From assembly GCA_036501625.1 (NCBI GenBank), contig DASXZY010000006.1:14189-78188 (forward strand): 64,000 nt of DNA, given 5' to 3'. The translations under genes and the position numbers were made by a program. The notes beneath the pieces were generated by a model. The model was not told the origin of the DNA, ran no database searches, and saw only the letters and a program-made list of their open reading frames with translations. This DNA comes from Palsa-1400 sp036501625 (GTDB lineage Bacteria; Verrucomicrobiota; Verrucomicrobiia; Limisphaerales; Palsa-1400). How positions within the stretch are numbered: the first letter of the stretch is position 1; the number at the start of each line of letters is the position of its first letter. Of this stretch, positions 34,003-42,638 are shown piece by piece.

Positions 34003-36276
34003 CTACCTGGCCTCGACGCGCAAGGGCAGCTTCACCCGGATGTCGTCGGACGCCGCTCCCACCAAAAGCTCATAATCCCCCGGTTCCACCACGTAGTCTT
34101 TGCGGCCGGTGTCCCAATAACGAAGGTCCTTCATCCGCACCGGGATGTCCACGTGCGCCGTTTTTTTGGCCTCCACCGGCACCCGCTCGAATCCGCATAG
34201 CGCTTCCAACGGCTGCGGCACGGCCGATTTGACGTGCCGGAAATACACTTGCACGACCTCGTCCCCATCCCGCGTCCCAGTATTGGCGAGGTCCAGTTTC
34301 ACGTGGATCGTGTCGGTTGGGGCGGCTTGCGGCTTGTCAAGTTGCGCCCCGTCATATTTAAACGTCGTATAACTCAATCCGTGCCCGAACGCGAAGAGCG
34401 CCTTCCCTTGGAAATAACGATACGTGCGCCCCGTCATCGAATAATCCACGAACGAAGGCAGGTCCTCGGTCGCGCGATAAAACGTCAGGGGAAGCCGCCC
34501 GGCCGGGTTCGCCTCGCCGAACAAAACCTCCGCCACCGCCCGGCCTCCCTCCTGGCCCGGATACCACGCCTGCAAAATCGCCGCGAGATGTTCCGCTTCC
34601 CACGGCATCGCCATGGCGCTGCCGCTGCAATTGACAAAGATAATGGGCTTGCCCGCTGTCTGCACCGCTTTCAAAAACTCCGTCTGCACCGGCGGCAATT
34701 CAATCCGCGTGCGGTCGCCGTGGTTGAATCCCTCGAACGGCACGTTCATGAACTCCCGCTCCAATTCCGCGCAAATCCCCCCCGCGTAAATGACGGCATC
34801 GACCGTCTTTGCCACTTCCACGGCCTTGGCCCGCGCCGCGGCGTAGGCCGGGATGTTGTCATCCTGCACCCGCACCGCCAGCGGACAGGCCGTCATGGGA
34901 ATGATTTCGATGTTCGTTCCCGCCAGCGCCTGAATGCCCGCCACGATCGTGACCGGATGCGACGGCTCGCCTTCGTAATTGCCCACCAGCATGTTGGTGT
35001 AGGCGGCATTGAAACCGAAGACCGCGATCTTGTGAATTTTGGCGCGGTCCAGCGGCAGCACGCCGTCGTTTTTGAGCAGCACGATTGACTCACGGGCCAT
35101 TCGCAGCGCCAATTGGTCATGGGCCGGCGTGTCGTAATCGTTCGTCGATATTTTCGAGTAAGGCACCATCTCCGGAGGATCGAACAAACCCAGCCGAAAC
35201 CGCGCTTCGAGCAGCCGGCCAACGGCCCTGTCAAGATCACTTTCCTTAATCAGGCCGTCGTTGACCGCGTCGGCCAGTTGCTTGTACTCCGTCCCGCAAC
35301 AAAGATCGCAGCCCGCCTTGACGGCCGAAGCCGCGGCCGACTCAATCGTCGGTGAAAACCCGTGGCCGTAAAAGAAATCGGAGATGGCGTCGCAATCCGA
35401 AACGACGTGCCCCTTGAAGCCCCATCGTTCGCGCAGCAGCGTTTGCAGCAGCAGCGGGCTGGCGTTGCAAGGGGTGCCGTAGAGGCGGTTGTAGGCGCCC
35501 ATGACCGCGCCAACGTGGCCCTCGGTCACGGCGGCCTCGAATTGCGGCAGGTAGGTCTCGTAAAAATCCCGTTCCGGCGGCTGCGCGTCGAAACTGTGCC
35601 GCAAAATCTCCGGCCCGCTATGCACGGCGAAGTGCTTCGCGCAGGCCATGGCTTTGACGTATTTCGGATCGTCTCCCTGCAATCCCGTGATGTAACCCAC
35701 CGCCAGCCGGGCCGTCAGAAATGGGTCTTCCCCGTAGGTCTCCTGTCCCCGCCCCCAGCGCGGATCGCGGAAGATGTTGATGTTCGGCGACCAAAACGAC
35801 AGCCCCGTATAATTGACACTGTCGCCATTGTGGGCCTCCGTGTATTCGCGGTTTTTCGCGCGCGCTTCCGTGGCGATGGCATCGGCCACGGTGTGCAGCA
35901 AAGCCGGATCAAAGCTGGCCGCCATGCCGATGGCCTGCGGAAAAACTGTCGCGATGCCCGCGCGCCCGATGCCATGCAGGCATTCGTTCCAATAATTGTA
36001 AGCAGGCAGGCCCAGCCGTGGAATGCCGGGCGCGACATTACAAACCTCCAGCGCCTTTTCCTCCGGGGTCATGCGGCCGGCCAAGTCGCGCACGCGCAAA
36101 TCCAGCGGCTGGGAAGGGTCGCGCCAAAGCGGCGTTTTCTGCGGGTCATCCGCCCAAGCCGCCCCCGCGCACAGCACGCACAGCAGAATGGCCAGGAACG
36201 GAATGAAAACAGCATGTCGCGGAATTGCGGCTATCCTGTTTGCGCCGCAACCGATTTGTCGATTGGATAAGCTCAC
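34003..36276 (-). CDS. GH3 family glycoside hydrolase (beta-xylosidase/beta-glucosidase type)
   Basis: A 757-residue exported enzyme. The start is GTG at 36276; the signal hydrophobic core is at about residues 22-42, cleaved near AWA-DD. It has the three-domain GH3 plan: a (beta/alpha)8 barrel with WSPNINIFRDPRWGRGQETYGEDP and the catalytic nucleophile in VVSDCDAI, then the alpha/beta sandwich and a C-terminal Fn3-like domain with a GLSYTTFKY stretch. The order and motifs resemble the xylan 1,4-beta-xylosidase branch, so release of xylose or glucose from short oligosaccharides is likely. It stands alone between the respiratory operon and the ribosomal cluster on the minus strand. Confidence 0.92.
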   Translation of the reverse strand: MSLSNRQIGCGANRIAAIPRHAVFIPFLAILLCVLCAGAAWADDPQKTPLWRDPSQPLDLRVRDLAGRMTPEEKALEVCNVAPGIPRLGLPAYNYWNECLHGIGRAGIATVFPQAIGMAASFDPALLHTVADAIATEARAKNREYTEAHNGDSVNYTGLSFWSPNINIFRDPRWGRGQETYGEDPFLTARLAVGYITGLQGDDPKYVKAMACAKHFAVHSGPEILRHSFDAQPPERDFYETYLPQFEAAVTEGHVGAVMGAYNRLYGTPCNASPLLLQTLLRERWGFKGHVVSDCDAISDFFYGHGFSPTIESAAASAVKAGCDLCCGTEYKQLADAVNDGLIKESDLDRAVGRLLEARFRLGLFDPPEMVPYSKISTNDYDTPAHDQLALRMARESIVLLKNDGVLPLDRAKIHKIAVFGFNAAYTNMLVGNYEGEPSHPVTIVAGIQALAGTNIEIIPMTACPLAVRVQDDNIPAYAAARAKAVEVAKTVDAVIYAGGICAELEREFMNVPFEGFNHGDRTRIELPPVQTEFLKAVQTAGKPIIFVNCSGSAMAMPWEAEHLAAILQAWYPGQEGGRAVAEVLFGEANPAGRLPLTFYRATEDLPSFVDYSMTGRTYRYFQGKALFAFGHGLSYTTFKYDGAQLDKPQAAPTDTIHVKLDLANTGTRDGDEVVQVYFRHVKSAVPQPLEALCGFERVPVEAKKTAHVDIPVRMKDLRYWDTGRKDYVVEPGDYELLVGAASDDIRVKLPLRVEAR

Positions 36277-36589
36277 AACGCCAAAGTGTGTTCGTTCGCC
36301 GCTTCCCCGTCAATGCGGAAGCCACGTCGCAGCGGACGTTGCTCCTCGCGCTCAGGGAAATTCGCGTTCCCGAAGCGCGTCAAAAACGGCCTGTCGAGAG
36401 GAGCATATTTCTCCGCCTTAAATAATATTTCAAAAAAACGCTTGCGCGTTTTGCAACCTTTGGTATCTTCACGCTCCATTCGCGATTTCGCGAAGTTGGC
36501 GGCTATGGCGCGACCGATAACTGATCGCCCCGCTGGGCGCAGGATTAATGGCCGACGCCGCTTGATGCCGTGACGCATTTTTTGTTTTT
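36277..36589. other. Divergent intergenic region with promoter and leader of the ribosomal cluster
   Basis: This 313-base gap separates the GH3 gene (minus) from rplB (plus). The left part has no gene that I can support. The right part has a candidate promoter at 36442-36469 and a leader of about 115 bases containing small dyads (CGCGATTTCGCG) and ending in a T-rich run just before the rplB start. No S10, L3, L4 or L23 gene is found here. Confidence 0.5.
36442..36469 (+). promoter_or_regulatory. Candidate sigma-70 promoter of the ribosomal protein cluster
   Basis: TTGCGC (36442-36447) and TATCTT (36464-36469) are separated by 16 bases and preceded by an A-rich run. It is the best-looking pair in the 313-base gap and would give a leader of roughly 115 bases before rplB. 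Both boxes deviate from consensus. Confidence 0.35.
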
Positions 36590-37444
36590 ATGCCAGTTAA
36601 AACGTTCAGGCCGTTAACGCCTTCGACGCGCTACATTACTGTGGCGTCGTTCGATGAGATTACTAAGGATCATCCCGAGCGGAGCCTTATCAGCATCCGC
36701 AAAAAATCGGGTGGACGTAATCATTTCGGGCGCATGACGGCCCGCGGCATCGGCAAAGGGCACAAGCAGTTCTACCGCCACGTCGATTTCAAACGCCATA
36801 AACACGGCATTGAAGCTGAAGTGCTGGGCATTGAATACGATCCGATCCGGACAGCCCGCCTCGCTTTGTTGCAATACAAAGACGGCGAAAAGCAGTATAT
36901 TTTAGCGCCAGTCGGTTTGCAGGTCGGGGCCAAGCTTCTGAGCGGCCCGGCGGCGCCACCTGAAGTGGGCAACAGCCTTCCCCTCAAAACCATCCCAGTG
37001 GGATTGGCCATTCATAATATCGAACTTACCCCCGGCAAAGGCGCGCAAATGGTCCGCTCGGCTGGCGGCGCGGCCACGCTGATGTCACGCGACGAGAGTT
37101 ACGCGACCATCCGGCTGCCTTCGGGAGAAATCCGCCGGGTGCATGAGACCTGTTACGCGACCATCGGCCAGGTTGGCAACATTGAGCACGAGAACATCAT
37201 TTTGGGCAAGGCCGGACGGTCGCGGCATCGCGGCATCCGCCCGATCAACCGCGGCGTTTCGCGGAACCCAGTCGATCACCCCAACGGCGGCGGGGCTGGC
37301 AAATCCAAGAGCGGCGGCGGCTGGCAGCAATTGACCTCCCCGTGGGGATTGCTGGCCAAGGGCTATCGCACGCGTCACAAACGCAAGTTTTCCAACCGGT
37401 TCATCCTCGTCCGCCGCGATGGCCGCCCGATGAAACGAAAATAA
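36590..37444 (+). CDS. rplB: 50S ribosomal protein L2
   Basis: A 284-residue protein that matches L2 along its length, with the RNA-binding stretch GKGHKQFYRHVDFKR and the C-terminal NPVDHPNGGG loop. The peptidyl-transferase-adjacent histidine of that loop (the first His in DHP) is kept, while the usual second His (DHPHGG) is Asn. L2 is needed for 30S-50S joining. It is the first gene of the cluster here: in most bacteria rpsJ, rplC, rplD and rplW come before it, but a GH3 gene on the opposite strand does so here. The ATG is preceded by a T-rich stretch and no Shine-Dalgarno sequence. Confidence 0.98.
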   Translation: MPVKTFRPLTPSTRYITVASFDEITKDHPERSLISIRKKSGGRNHFGRMTARGIGKGHKQFYRHVDFKRHKHGIEAEVLGIEYDPIRTARLALLQYKDGEKQYILAPVGLQVGAKLLSGPAAPPEVGNSLPLKTIPVGLAIHNIELTPGKGAQMVRSAGGAATLMSRDESYATIRLPSGEIRRVHETCYATIGQVGNIEHENIILGKAGRSRHRGIRPINRGVSRNPVDHPNGGGAGKSKSGGGWQQLTSPWGLLAKGYRTRHKRKFSNRFILVRRDGRPMKRK

Positions 37445-37456
37445 CGAGATTAACGT

Positions 37457-37738
37457 ATGGGTCGATCCATTAAAAAAGGTCCGTTTGTTGACCAACATTT
37501 GCAGGAAAAGATTGACGCGGCCAAGGCTGCCAAGTCCAAGTCGCCGATCAAGACCTGGTCGCGCCGCTCAATGATTACGCCGGATTTTGTCGGGTTGACA
37601 TTCAACGTCCACAACGGCAAGGTTTTTAACCCGGTTTTCGTGACGGAGAACATGGTGGGCCACCGCCTCGGCGAATTTTCGCTCACGCGCACGTTTAAAA
37701 AGCACGGCGCGCACACGGCCAAAGCGGAAGCGAAATAA
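37457..37738 (+). CDS. rpsS: 30S ribosomal protein S19
   Basis: 93 residues, full length. It begins MGRSIKKGPFVD and has the conserved WSRRSMITPDFVG and FVTENMVGHRLGEFS segments. It binds 16S rRNA in the 30S head together with S13, whose gene is further down the cluster. It lies 12 bases after rplB. No Shine-Dalgarno sequence is seen; translation may be coupled to the upstream gene. Confidence 0.98.
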   Translation: MGRSIKKGPFVDQHLQEKIDAAKAAKSKSPIKTWSRRSMITPDFVGLTFNVHNGKVFNPVFVTENMVGHRLGEFSLTRTFKKHGAHTAKAEAK

Positions 37739-37744
37739 AGAATT

Positions 37745-38098
37745 ATGGAAGTCCAAGCCATTACAAAAAATGTCCGAATGTCCGCGCAGAAGATGCGCGA
37801 GGTCGTCCGCCAGATTCAGGGGATGCCCGCCGCGCACGCCCAGGCGGTGCTGGCGGTCGTGCCGCGCAAAGGGGCGCGTGTGGTGGCCCGCACGCTCAAA
37901 TCCGCCATGGCCAATGCCGACGACCTCAAACTCCACAAACCCGCTTTTCAAAACCTCCAGATCGAAAAACTCCGTGTCAAATCCGCCGTGGCGGGCACAG
38001 CCGGCAACAGCAAGCGCTTCATCCCCAAAGCGCGCGGCTCCGCCGGTCCCATCATCAAACGCAATTGCCACGTGAAAATCATTTTGTCTGACGATTAA
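37745..38098 (+). CDS. rplV: 50S ribosomal protein L22
   Basis: 117 residues with the L22 start (EVQAITKNVRMSAQKMREVVRQIQG). The extended hairpin near residues 80-105 (RFIPKARGSAGPI) reaches into the exit tunnel. Its gene is 6 bases after rpsS and 4 before rpsC. It is of normal length with no tail. Confidence 0.97.
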   Translation: MEVQAITKNVRMSAQKMREVVRQIQGMPAAHAQAVLAVVPRKGARVVARTLKSAMANADDLKLHKPAFQNLQIEKLRVKSAVAGTAGNSKRFIPKARGSAGPIIKRNCHVKIILSDD

Positions 38099-38102
38099 AT
38101 CT

Positions 38103-38780
38103 ATGGGTCAAAAAACAAATCCTATCGGCCTGCGCCTGGCGGTCAATAAAGACTGGGGTTCCAAGTGGTTCGCCGAGAAAAAAGACTTCGGCAAGCTCCT
38201 GGCTGAAGACCGCAAAATCCGCGAATTGCTCAAGTCCAAGCTGGAAGGAGCCTCGGTCTCCAAAATCCAATTGGAGCGCGCCGCTTCCCGCTGCCGCATT
38301 ACCATTTTCACCGCCCGTCCTGGGGTCGTCATTGGCCGCAAAGGCGCGGAAATCGACAAGCTCAAAGAGGAAATCAGCAAGATGACCGGCAAGGAAGTCT
38401 ATGTTGATATCCAGGAAATCAAGCAGCCGGAGATGGACGCCCAACTGGTCGCCGAAAACGTGGCCGTTCAATTGGAGCGGCGGGTTTCCTTCCGGCGCGC
38501 AATGAAGAAGGCCGTCCAAGTGGCCATGGATTTCGGAGCCGAAGGCATCAAAGTGCGCGTCGGCGGCCGCCTCGGTGGCGCGGAAATCGCGCGCGTGGAA
38601 AAATACCATCAAGGCCGCGTCCCGCTGCATACGTTGCGGGCCAATATCGACTACGGGTTCGCCGAAGCCAACACTATGTATGGCAAATTGGGCATCAAAT
38701 GCTGGATTTGCCGCGGCGACACCCCTGCGGAGAAGAAACCAACGAAGGTTGAAGCTCCGGGCGCGACCGTGGCCGCCTGA
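38103..38780 (+). CDS. rpsC: 30S ribosomal protein S3
   Basis: 225 residues. It starts MGQKTNPIGLRL and has the KH domain with VVIGRKGAEIDKL (the GxxG loop). The C-terminal domain has RVGGRLGGAEIAR and the stretch RVPLHTLRANIDYG. A short Lys/Ala tail follows. It lies at the mRNA entry site of the 30S head. The ATG is 4 bases after the rplV stop without a Shine-Dalgarno sequence. Confidence 0.98.
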   Translation: MGQKTNPIGLRLAVNKDWGSKWFAEKKDFGKLLAEDRKIRELLKSKLEGASVSKIQLERAASRCRITIFTARPGVVIGRKGAEIDKLKEEISKMTGKEVYVDIQEIKQPEMDAQLVAENVAVQLERRVSFRRAMKKAVQVAMDFGAEGIKVRVGGRLGGAEIARVEKYHQGRVPLHTLRANIDYGFAEANTMYGKLGIKCWICRGDTPAEKKPTKVEAPGATVAA

Positions 38781-38819
38781 GGCAAGCATTAACGATTTTT
38801 TAGAGAAGCGAGATTTTAT

Positions 38820-39239
38820 ATGGCGATGAGTCCAGCAAGAGTGAAGTACCGCAAAATGCACCGCGGCAGCCGCAAGGGCTTGGCCCACAGCGGTTCGACG
38901 GTCGCCTTTGGCGAGTACGGACTGCAATCCATGGAACGCTGCTGGCTGCATAACAAACAGATTGAGGCCGCCCGCGTGGCCGTCACCCGGTATATGAAGC
39001 GCCGCGGCAAAGTTTGGATTCGCATTTTCCCCCACAAATCATTCACCAAAAAGCCTCTCGAAACGCGAATGGGCAAAGGCAAAGGGCCTTTGGAATCCTG
39101 GGTCGCCGTCATCCGCCCGGCCAATGTTCTCTTTGAAGTGGACGGCGTGCCGGAAGCGATTGCGCGCGAGTCGATGCGCCTGGCGGCCACCAAGTTGCCG
39201 ATCAAGACCAAGTTTATTTCCCGTCACCAGATGGGCTGA
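38820..39239 (+). CDS. rplP: 50S ribosomal protein L16
   Basis: 139 residues. It contains the L16 core KYRKMHRGSRKG, FGEYGLQSMERCWL, and the C-terminal KLPIKTKFISR. It helps organise the A site and tRNA binding in the 50S. An alternative start is ATG 38826. It follows rpsC after 39 bases, the largest gap in the first part of the cluster. Confidence 0.97.
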   Translation: MAMSPARVKYRKMHRGSRKGLAHSGSTVAFGEYGLQSMERCWLHNKQIEAARVAVTRYMKRRGKVWIRIFPHKSFTKKPLETRMGKGKGPLESWVAVIRPANVLFEVDGVPEAIARESMRLAATKLPIKTKFISRHQMG

Positions 39240-39245
39240 AGAAGC

Positions 39246-39443
39246 ATGAAAATGTCCGAGATTAAAGATTTGAACGAGCAGGAACTGGCCGCCAAGAGCC
39301 GGGACCTGCGGCAGGAGGTGTTTAACCTGCGTTTGCAGCAGGCCACCAGCCAATTGGAAAAGCCGGCCCGCCTGCGCCTGTTGCGCCGGGACATCGCCCG
39401 GTTGGAAACTCGCATCTCCCAACTCCGCCACGCCGCCTCTTAA
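39246..39443 (+). CDS. rpmC: 50S ribosomal protein L29
   Basis: 65 residues forming two antiparallel helices: EIKDLNEQELAAKSRDLRQE and then the LQQATSQLEKPARLRLLRRDIARLET region, the L29 signature. It sits near the tunnel exit and is a contact for trigger factor and SRP. It lies 6 bases after rplP and 7 before rpsQ. A second ATG two codons in (MSEIKD) could also serve as start. Confidence 0.95.
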   Translation: MKMSEIKDLNEQELAAKSRDLRQEVFNLRLQQATSQLEKPARLRLLRRDIARLETRISQLRHAAS

Positions 39444-39450
39444 GGGAATT

Positions 39451-39783
39451 ATGCCAGAAGCCACATCAACTCAGCCACCAGCGCCAGCCGCTCCCGCTCC
39501 CGCCGCTCATCGCGGCCATCGCAAGGAGCGCCTGGGCAAAGTCATCGGGGCCAAGATGGCCAAGACCATCATCGTGCAAGTGCAGCGGCGCTTTCCGCAT
39601 CCTCAATACAAAAAGGTCGTGACCGCTTTCTCCAAATACTACGCGCACGACGAAAAAAGCGAGGCCAAGGTGGGCGATCTCGTTTTGATCCACGAAACGC
39701 GCCCATTGTCCAAATTGAAACGCTGGCGCCTGACCCAGGTGGTGGAGCGCTCCGCTGAAGCCCCAGCCCACGCCGCCGCCTAG
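39451..39783 (+). CDS. rpsQ: 30S ribosomal protein S17 with N- and C-terminal Ala/Pro-rich extensions
   Basis: 110 residues; the core is S17 (GKVIGAKMAKTIIVQVQR, VGDLVLIHETRPLSKLKRW). Normal S17 is about 85 residues. The extra length is an N-terminal tail of about 22 residues rich in Ala, Pro and Gln and a short Ala-rich tail at the end. GGGA lies 5 bases before the ATG, one of the better ribosome-binding sequences in the cluster. Confidence 0.96.
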   Translation: MPEATSTQPPAPAAPAPAAHRGHRKERLGKVIGAKMAKTIIVQVQRRFPHPQYKKVVTAFSKYYAHDEKSEAKVGDLVLIHETRPLSKLKRWRLTQVVERSAEAPAHAAA

Positions 39784-39792
39784 CCAGGATTT

Positions 39793-40158
39793 ATGTTACA
39801 GGTTCGCTCCATTTTAGACGTGGCCGACAACACCGGCGCCAAGCGCGCCGCGACCATCGGTGTCATCGGCCGCAATCAGCGTTACGCCGGCATCGGCGAC
39901 GTCATCAAAGCCCATATCAAGGAAGCCGCGCCGGACGGCACCGTCAAGAAGGGCGAAGTGGTGGACGCGGTCGTGGTGCGCACGCGCAAGCAAATCCGCC
40001 GGGCCGATGGCTCCTATTTGCGCTTCGACAGCAATGCGATTGTCATCATTGACAAGGAAAACAATCCGCGCGGCACGCGCATTTTCGGCCCTGTCGCGCG
40101 TGAATTGCGCGAAAAGCGGTTCATGAAAATCATTTCCCTGGCGCCGGAGGTTATCTAG
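39793..40158 (+). CDS. rplN: 50S ribosomal protein L14
   Basis: 121 residues, full length, with the hallmark stretches LDVADNTGAKRAATIGVIG and GDVIKAHIKEAAPDG. It lies at the 50S subunit face, binds L19 and helps form the bridge to the 30S. AGGA is 4 bases before the ATG. It starts the spc-type part of the cluster. Confidence 0.98.
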   Translation: MLQVRSILDVADNTGAKRAATIGVIGRNQRYAGIGDVIKAHIKEAAPDGTVKKGEVVDAVVVRTRKQIRRADGSYLRFDSNAIVIIDKENNPRGTRIFGPVARELREKRFMKIISLAPEVI

Positions 40159-40160
40159 TT

Positions 40161-40469
40161 ATGCCCAAAGCTCATGTCAAAAAAGGGGACGAGGTCGTGG
40201 TCATCGCCGGGTCTGAAAAGGGCCGCCGCGGCAAGATTCTCGAAATCAAGACCAAGAAACAACGCGTCCTGGTTGAGGGTTTGGCCATGATCAAGCGCCA
40301 CACCAAAAAGAATCAGAACCAGGCTGAGAGCAGCATCGTCGAGCGCGAAGGCACCATTCACATTTCCAACGTCATGCTCGCCTCCCGCTACGACCAGCGC
40401 GCGGCCGCGCGCACCCCGGCTGAAAGCGCCCCGGCGCCCGCTGAAACGGCGGAGGCCTCCAAAGAATGA
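40161..40469 (+). CDS. rplX: 50S ribosomal protein L24 with C-terminal Ala/Pro/Glu-rich tail
   Basis: 102 residues. The KOW motif (KKGDEVVVIAGSEKGRRGKI) starts it, followed by the L24 core HISNVMLA. The last 25 residues are a low-complexity tail (AARTPAESAPAPAETAEASKE). L24 is an assembly initiator at the tunnel exit. Its stop overlaps the start of rplE by 4 bases (ATGA), so the two are translationally coupled. Confidence 0.96.
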   Translation: MPKAHVKKGDEVVVIAGSEKGRRGKILEIKTKKQRVLVEGLAMIKRHTKKNQNQAESSIVEREGTIHISNVMLASRYDQRAAARTPAESAPAPAETAEASKE

Positions 40470-41011
40470 AACCCAGACTTTACCAGAAATACATCGACGA
40501 AGTTCGTCCCGCCTTGCGCGAAAAGCGCAAATACGGAAACGTCCACCAGATTCCGTGCCTGGAAAAAATCGTCGTGAACATGGGCGTCAGCGCATCCCTG
40601 GAAAAAGGCGCCGTGGACGACGCCGTGCGCGATATGACCCTCATCACCGGCCGCAAGCCGGTCATCAACAAATCGCGCCACAGCATCGCCAATTTCAAAT
40701 TGCGCGAGGGCCAGTCCATCGGCTGCCGCGTCACCCTGCGCCGCGAAGTAATGTACGAGTTTTTTGACCGCTTGGTTTCCGCCGCGCTGCCGCGCATCCG
40801 CGACTTCCGCGGGCTGTCCCCCCGATCCTTCGACGGCCGCGGCAACTACACCGTGGGCGTAAGCGACCAGACCATTTTCCCCGAGATCGAATTGGACAAA
40901 ATCAAACGCACGCAAGGGATGGACATCGTCATTGTCACCAGCGCGCCCACCAACGAGGAAGCGCTGGAATTGCTCAAGATGATGGGCATGCCCTTCGCCG
41001 AGAGCAAGTAA
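40466..41011 (+). CDS. rplE: 50S ribosomal protein L5
   Basis: 181 residues, full length. Key stretches are VHQIPCLEKIVVNMGV, ITGRKPVINKSRHSIANFKLREG and FPEIELDKIKRTQGMDI. It binds 5S rRNA and contacts the P-site tRNA and S13. The start overlaps the L24 stop. Confidence 0.98.
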   Translation: MKPRLYQKYIDEVRPALREKRKYGNVHQIPCLEKIVVNMGVSASLEKGAVDDAVRDMTLITGRKPVINKSRHSIANFKLREGQSIGCRVTLRREVMYEFFDRLVSAALPRIRDFRGLSPRSFDGRGNYTVGVSDQTIFPEIELDKIKRTQGMDIVIVTSAPTNEEALELLKMMGMPFAESK

Positions 41012-41023
41012 AGAGAAAATTTT

Positions 41024-41293
41024 ATGGCCAAAACAGCATGGATAGAACGCAACAAGAAAAAGGCCGCGACGGTCAAGAAGTTCGCCGCCCTGCGCGCCGA
41101 GCTTAAAGCCAGGCGCGATTACGCCGCCTTGAGCAAGCTGCCCCGCAACGCCAGCCCCAGCCGCCTGGTCAACCGCTGCTCAATGTCGGGCCGCCGCCAC
41201 GGCTACCTGCGCAAGTTCGCCTGCTCCCGCCTGACCTTTCGCGAGGCGGCGTTGAACGGGCTGATTCCCGGTGTGACCAAGGCCAGTTGGTAA
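41024..41293 (+). CDS. rpsN: 30S ribosomal protein S14, zinc-independent form
   Basis: 89 residues of the long, zinc-free S14 class: it has NRCSMSGRRHGYLRKF near the end but no CxxC pair for zinc. The same protein has an N-terminal half of about 50 extra residues that short zinc-type S14 lacks. Choice of this form over the zinc form is often tied to zinc homeostasis, but only one copy is seen here. Confidence 0.96.
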   Translation: MAKTAWIERNKKKAATVKKFAALRAELKARRDYAALSKLPRNASPSRLVNRCSMSGRRHGYLRKFACSRLTFREAALNGLIPGVTKASW

Positions 41294-41300
41294 GGTACCT

Positions 41301-41687
41301 ATGAGCGACCCAATTTCAAACATGCTGACGACCATCCGCAATGCCGGCCGGGCCGTGCTGCCGCACGCCGTTGTGCCGCACTCCCGGATGAAAGAGAGCA
41401 TTGCCCGCCTTCTCCAGCGCGAAGGCTACGTGGCCGAGGTGAACGTCGAAGGCAAGCCTTTCAAGTCCATCAAGATCAAGCTCAAATACAATGGCCGCAA
41501 AAGCGTCATTGAGGGTTTGCGCCGGGTCAGCACGCCCGGCCTGCGCCGCTACATGGGATCGCAGGATATTCCCCGCGTTTTGGGCGGCTTGGGCGTCTCG
41601 ATTTTCTCCACTTCGGAGGGGATCATGACCGGAACCCAGGCCCGCCAGAAGAACGTCGGCGGTGAATTGTTGTGTGAAGTGTGGTAA
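41301..41687 (+). CDS. rpsH: 30S ribosomal protein S8
   Basis: 128 residues with the start MSDPISNMLTTIRNAGRA, the IEGLRRVSTPGLRRY segment and the C-terminal GVSIFSTSEGIMT. It binds the central domain of 16S rRNA and in Escherichia coli represses spc operon translation. AAGG is 5 bases before the ATG. Confidence 0.98.
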   Translation: MSDPISNMLTTIRNAGRAVLPHAVVPHSRMKESIARLLQREGYVAEVNVEGKPFKSIKIKLKYNGRKSVIEGLRRVSTPGLRRYMGSQDIPRVLGGLGVSIFSTSEGIMTGTQARQKNVGGELLCEVW

Positions 41688-41715
41688 TCTGGCGGACTTT
41701 TAGTATTTTTTATAT

Positions 41716-42252
41716 ATGTCGCGCATAGGAAAATTGCCGGTGACCGTGCCGCCGAATGTGAAAGTGCGGATCAATGGCCAGCAAGTCTTTGTGGAAGGCC
41801 CCAAAGGCAAGCTGGATTTTGAACTGCCCTCCCGCACCTCGGCCAAGCTGGACGGCGCCATTCTGCTCGTCAGCCGCAATGGCGACGACGCCGAGGCCAA
41901 GGCCCTGCACGGCCTGAGCCGCGCCATCGTCAACAACATGGTCAAGGGCGTGGCCGATGGCTTCGTCAAAAAACTGGAAATCCAGGGCGTCGGCTTCAAA
42001 GCCGCTGTCCAAGGAGACAAAGTCAACCTGGCCCTCGGCTACTCGCATCCGGTCAATTATCCAATCCCCGCCCAGATTAAAGTGACGGTCGAGGAAAACA
42101 CCAAACTGACCATCGAAGGCCCCAGCAAACAAATGGTCGGCCAGGTCGCCGCGGAAATCCGCAGTTACTATCCGCCGGAGCCTTACAAAGGCAAAGGCGT
42201 TCGTTATGCCGGCGAAAAAGTCCGGCGCAAGGAAGGCAAGACGGTGCAATAA
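41716..42252 (+). CDS. rplF: 50S ribosomal protein L6
   Basis: 178 residues. It starts MSRIGKLPVTVPPNVKV and ends with the conserved YKGKGVRYAGEKVRRKEGK. It has two similar RNA-binding folds and lies near the factor-binding centre. The 28-base gap after rpsH is T/A-rich with no Shine-Dalgarno sequence before the ATG. Confidence 0.98.
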   Translation: MSRIGKLPVTVPPNVKVRINGQQVFVEGPKGKLDFELPSRTSAKLDGAILLVSRNGDDAEAKALHGLSRAIVNNMVKGVADGFVKKLEIQGVGFKAAVQGDKVNLALGYSHPVNYPIPAQIKVTVEENTKLTIEGPSKQMVGQVAAEIRSYYPPEPYKGKGVRYAGEKVRRKEGKTVQ

Positions 42253-42254
42253 GC

Positions 42255-42620
42255 ATGAGAACCGACAAAAAAGAAAGACTCTCCACGCTGCGCCACTGGC
42301 GCATTCGCAAGAAAATTTCCGGCACCAAGGAGCGCCCCCGGATGAGCGTCCGTTTTTCCAATCAGCATATCATGGTGCAGTTCATCGACGATGTGGCTCG
42401 GGTGACGCTGGCCAGCGCCTCCACCCACGGCAAGAAGGCCAAGGCCGAGCAAAAAGCGGCCGCCAACGTGGCTGGCGCCAAAAAAGTCGGCGCACTCGCG
42501 GCCGAGGCGGCCAAGAGCAAGGGTATCACCAGCGTCGTTTTTGATCGCAGCGGCGCCCGCTATCACGGCAAAGTCAAGGCCTTGGCAGATGCCGCGCGCG
42601 AAGGCGGTTTGACATTTTAA
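42255..42620 (+). CDS. rplR: 50S ribosomal protein L18
   Basis: 121 residues. L18 features are HWRIRKKISGTKERPRMSV near the N-terminus and the C-terminal VVFDRSGARYHGKVKALADAAREGGL. The middle (residues about 60-85) is richer in Ala and Lys than normal. It binds 5S rRNA with L5. Two bases separate it from rplF. Confidence 0.97.
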   Translation: MRTDKKERLSTLRHWRIRKKISGTKERPRMSVRFSNQHIMVQFIDDVARVTLASASTHGKKAKAEQKAAANVAGAKKVGALAAEAAKSKGITSVVFDRSGARYHGKVKALADAAREGGLTF

Positions 42621-42638
42621 CCTTTACGAAAGAATACT

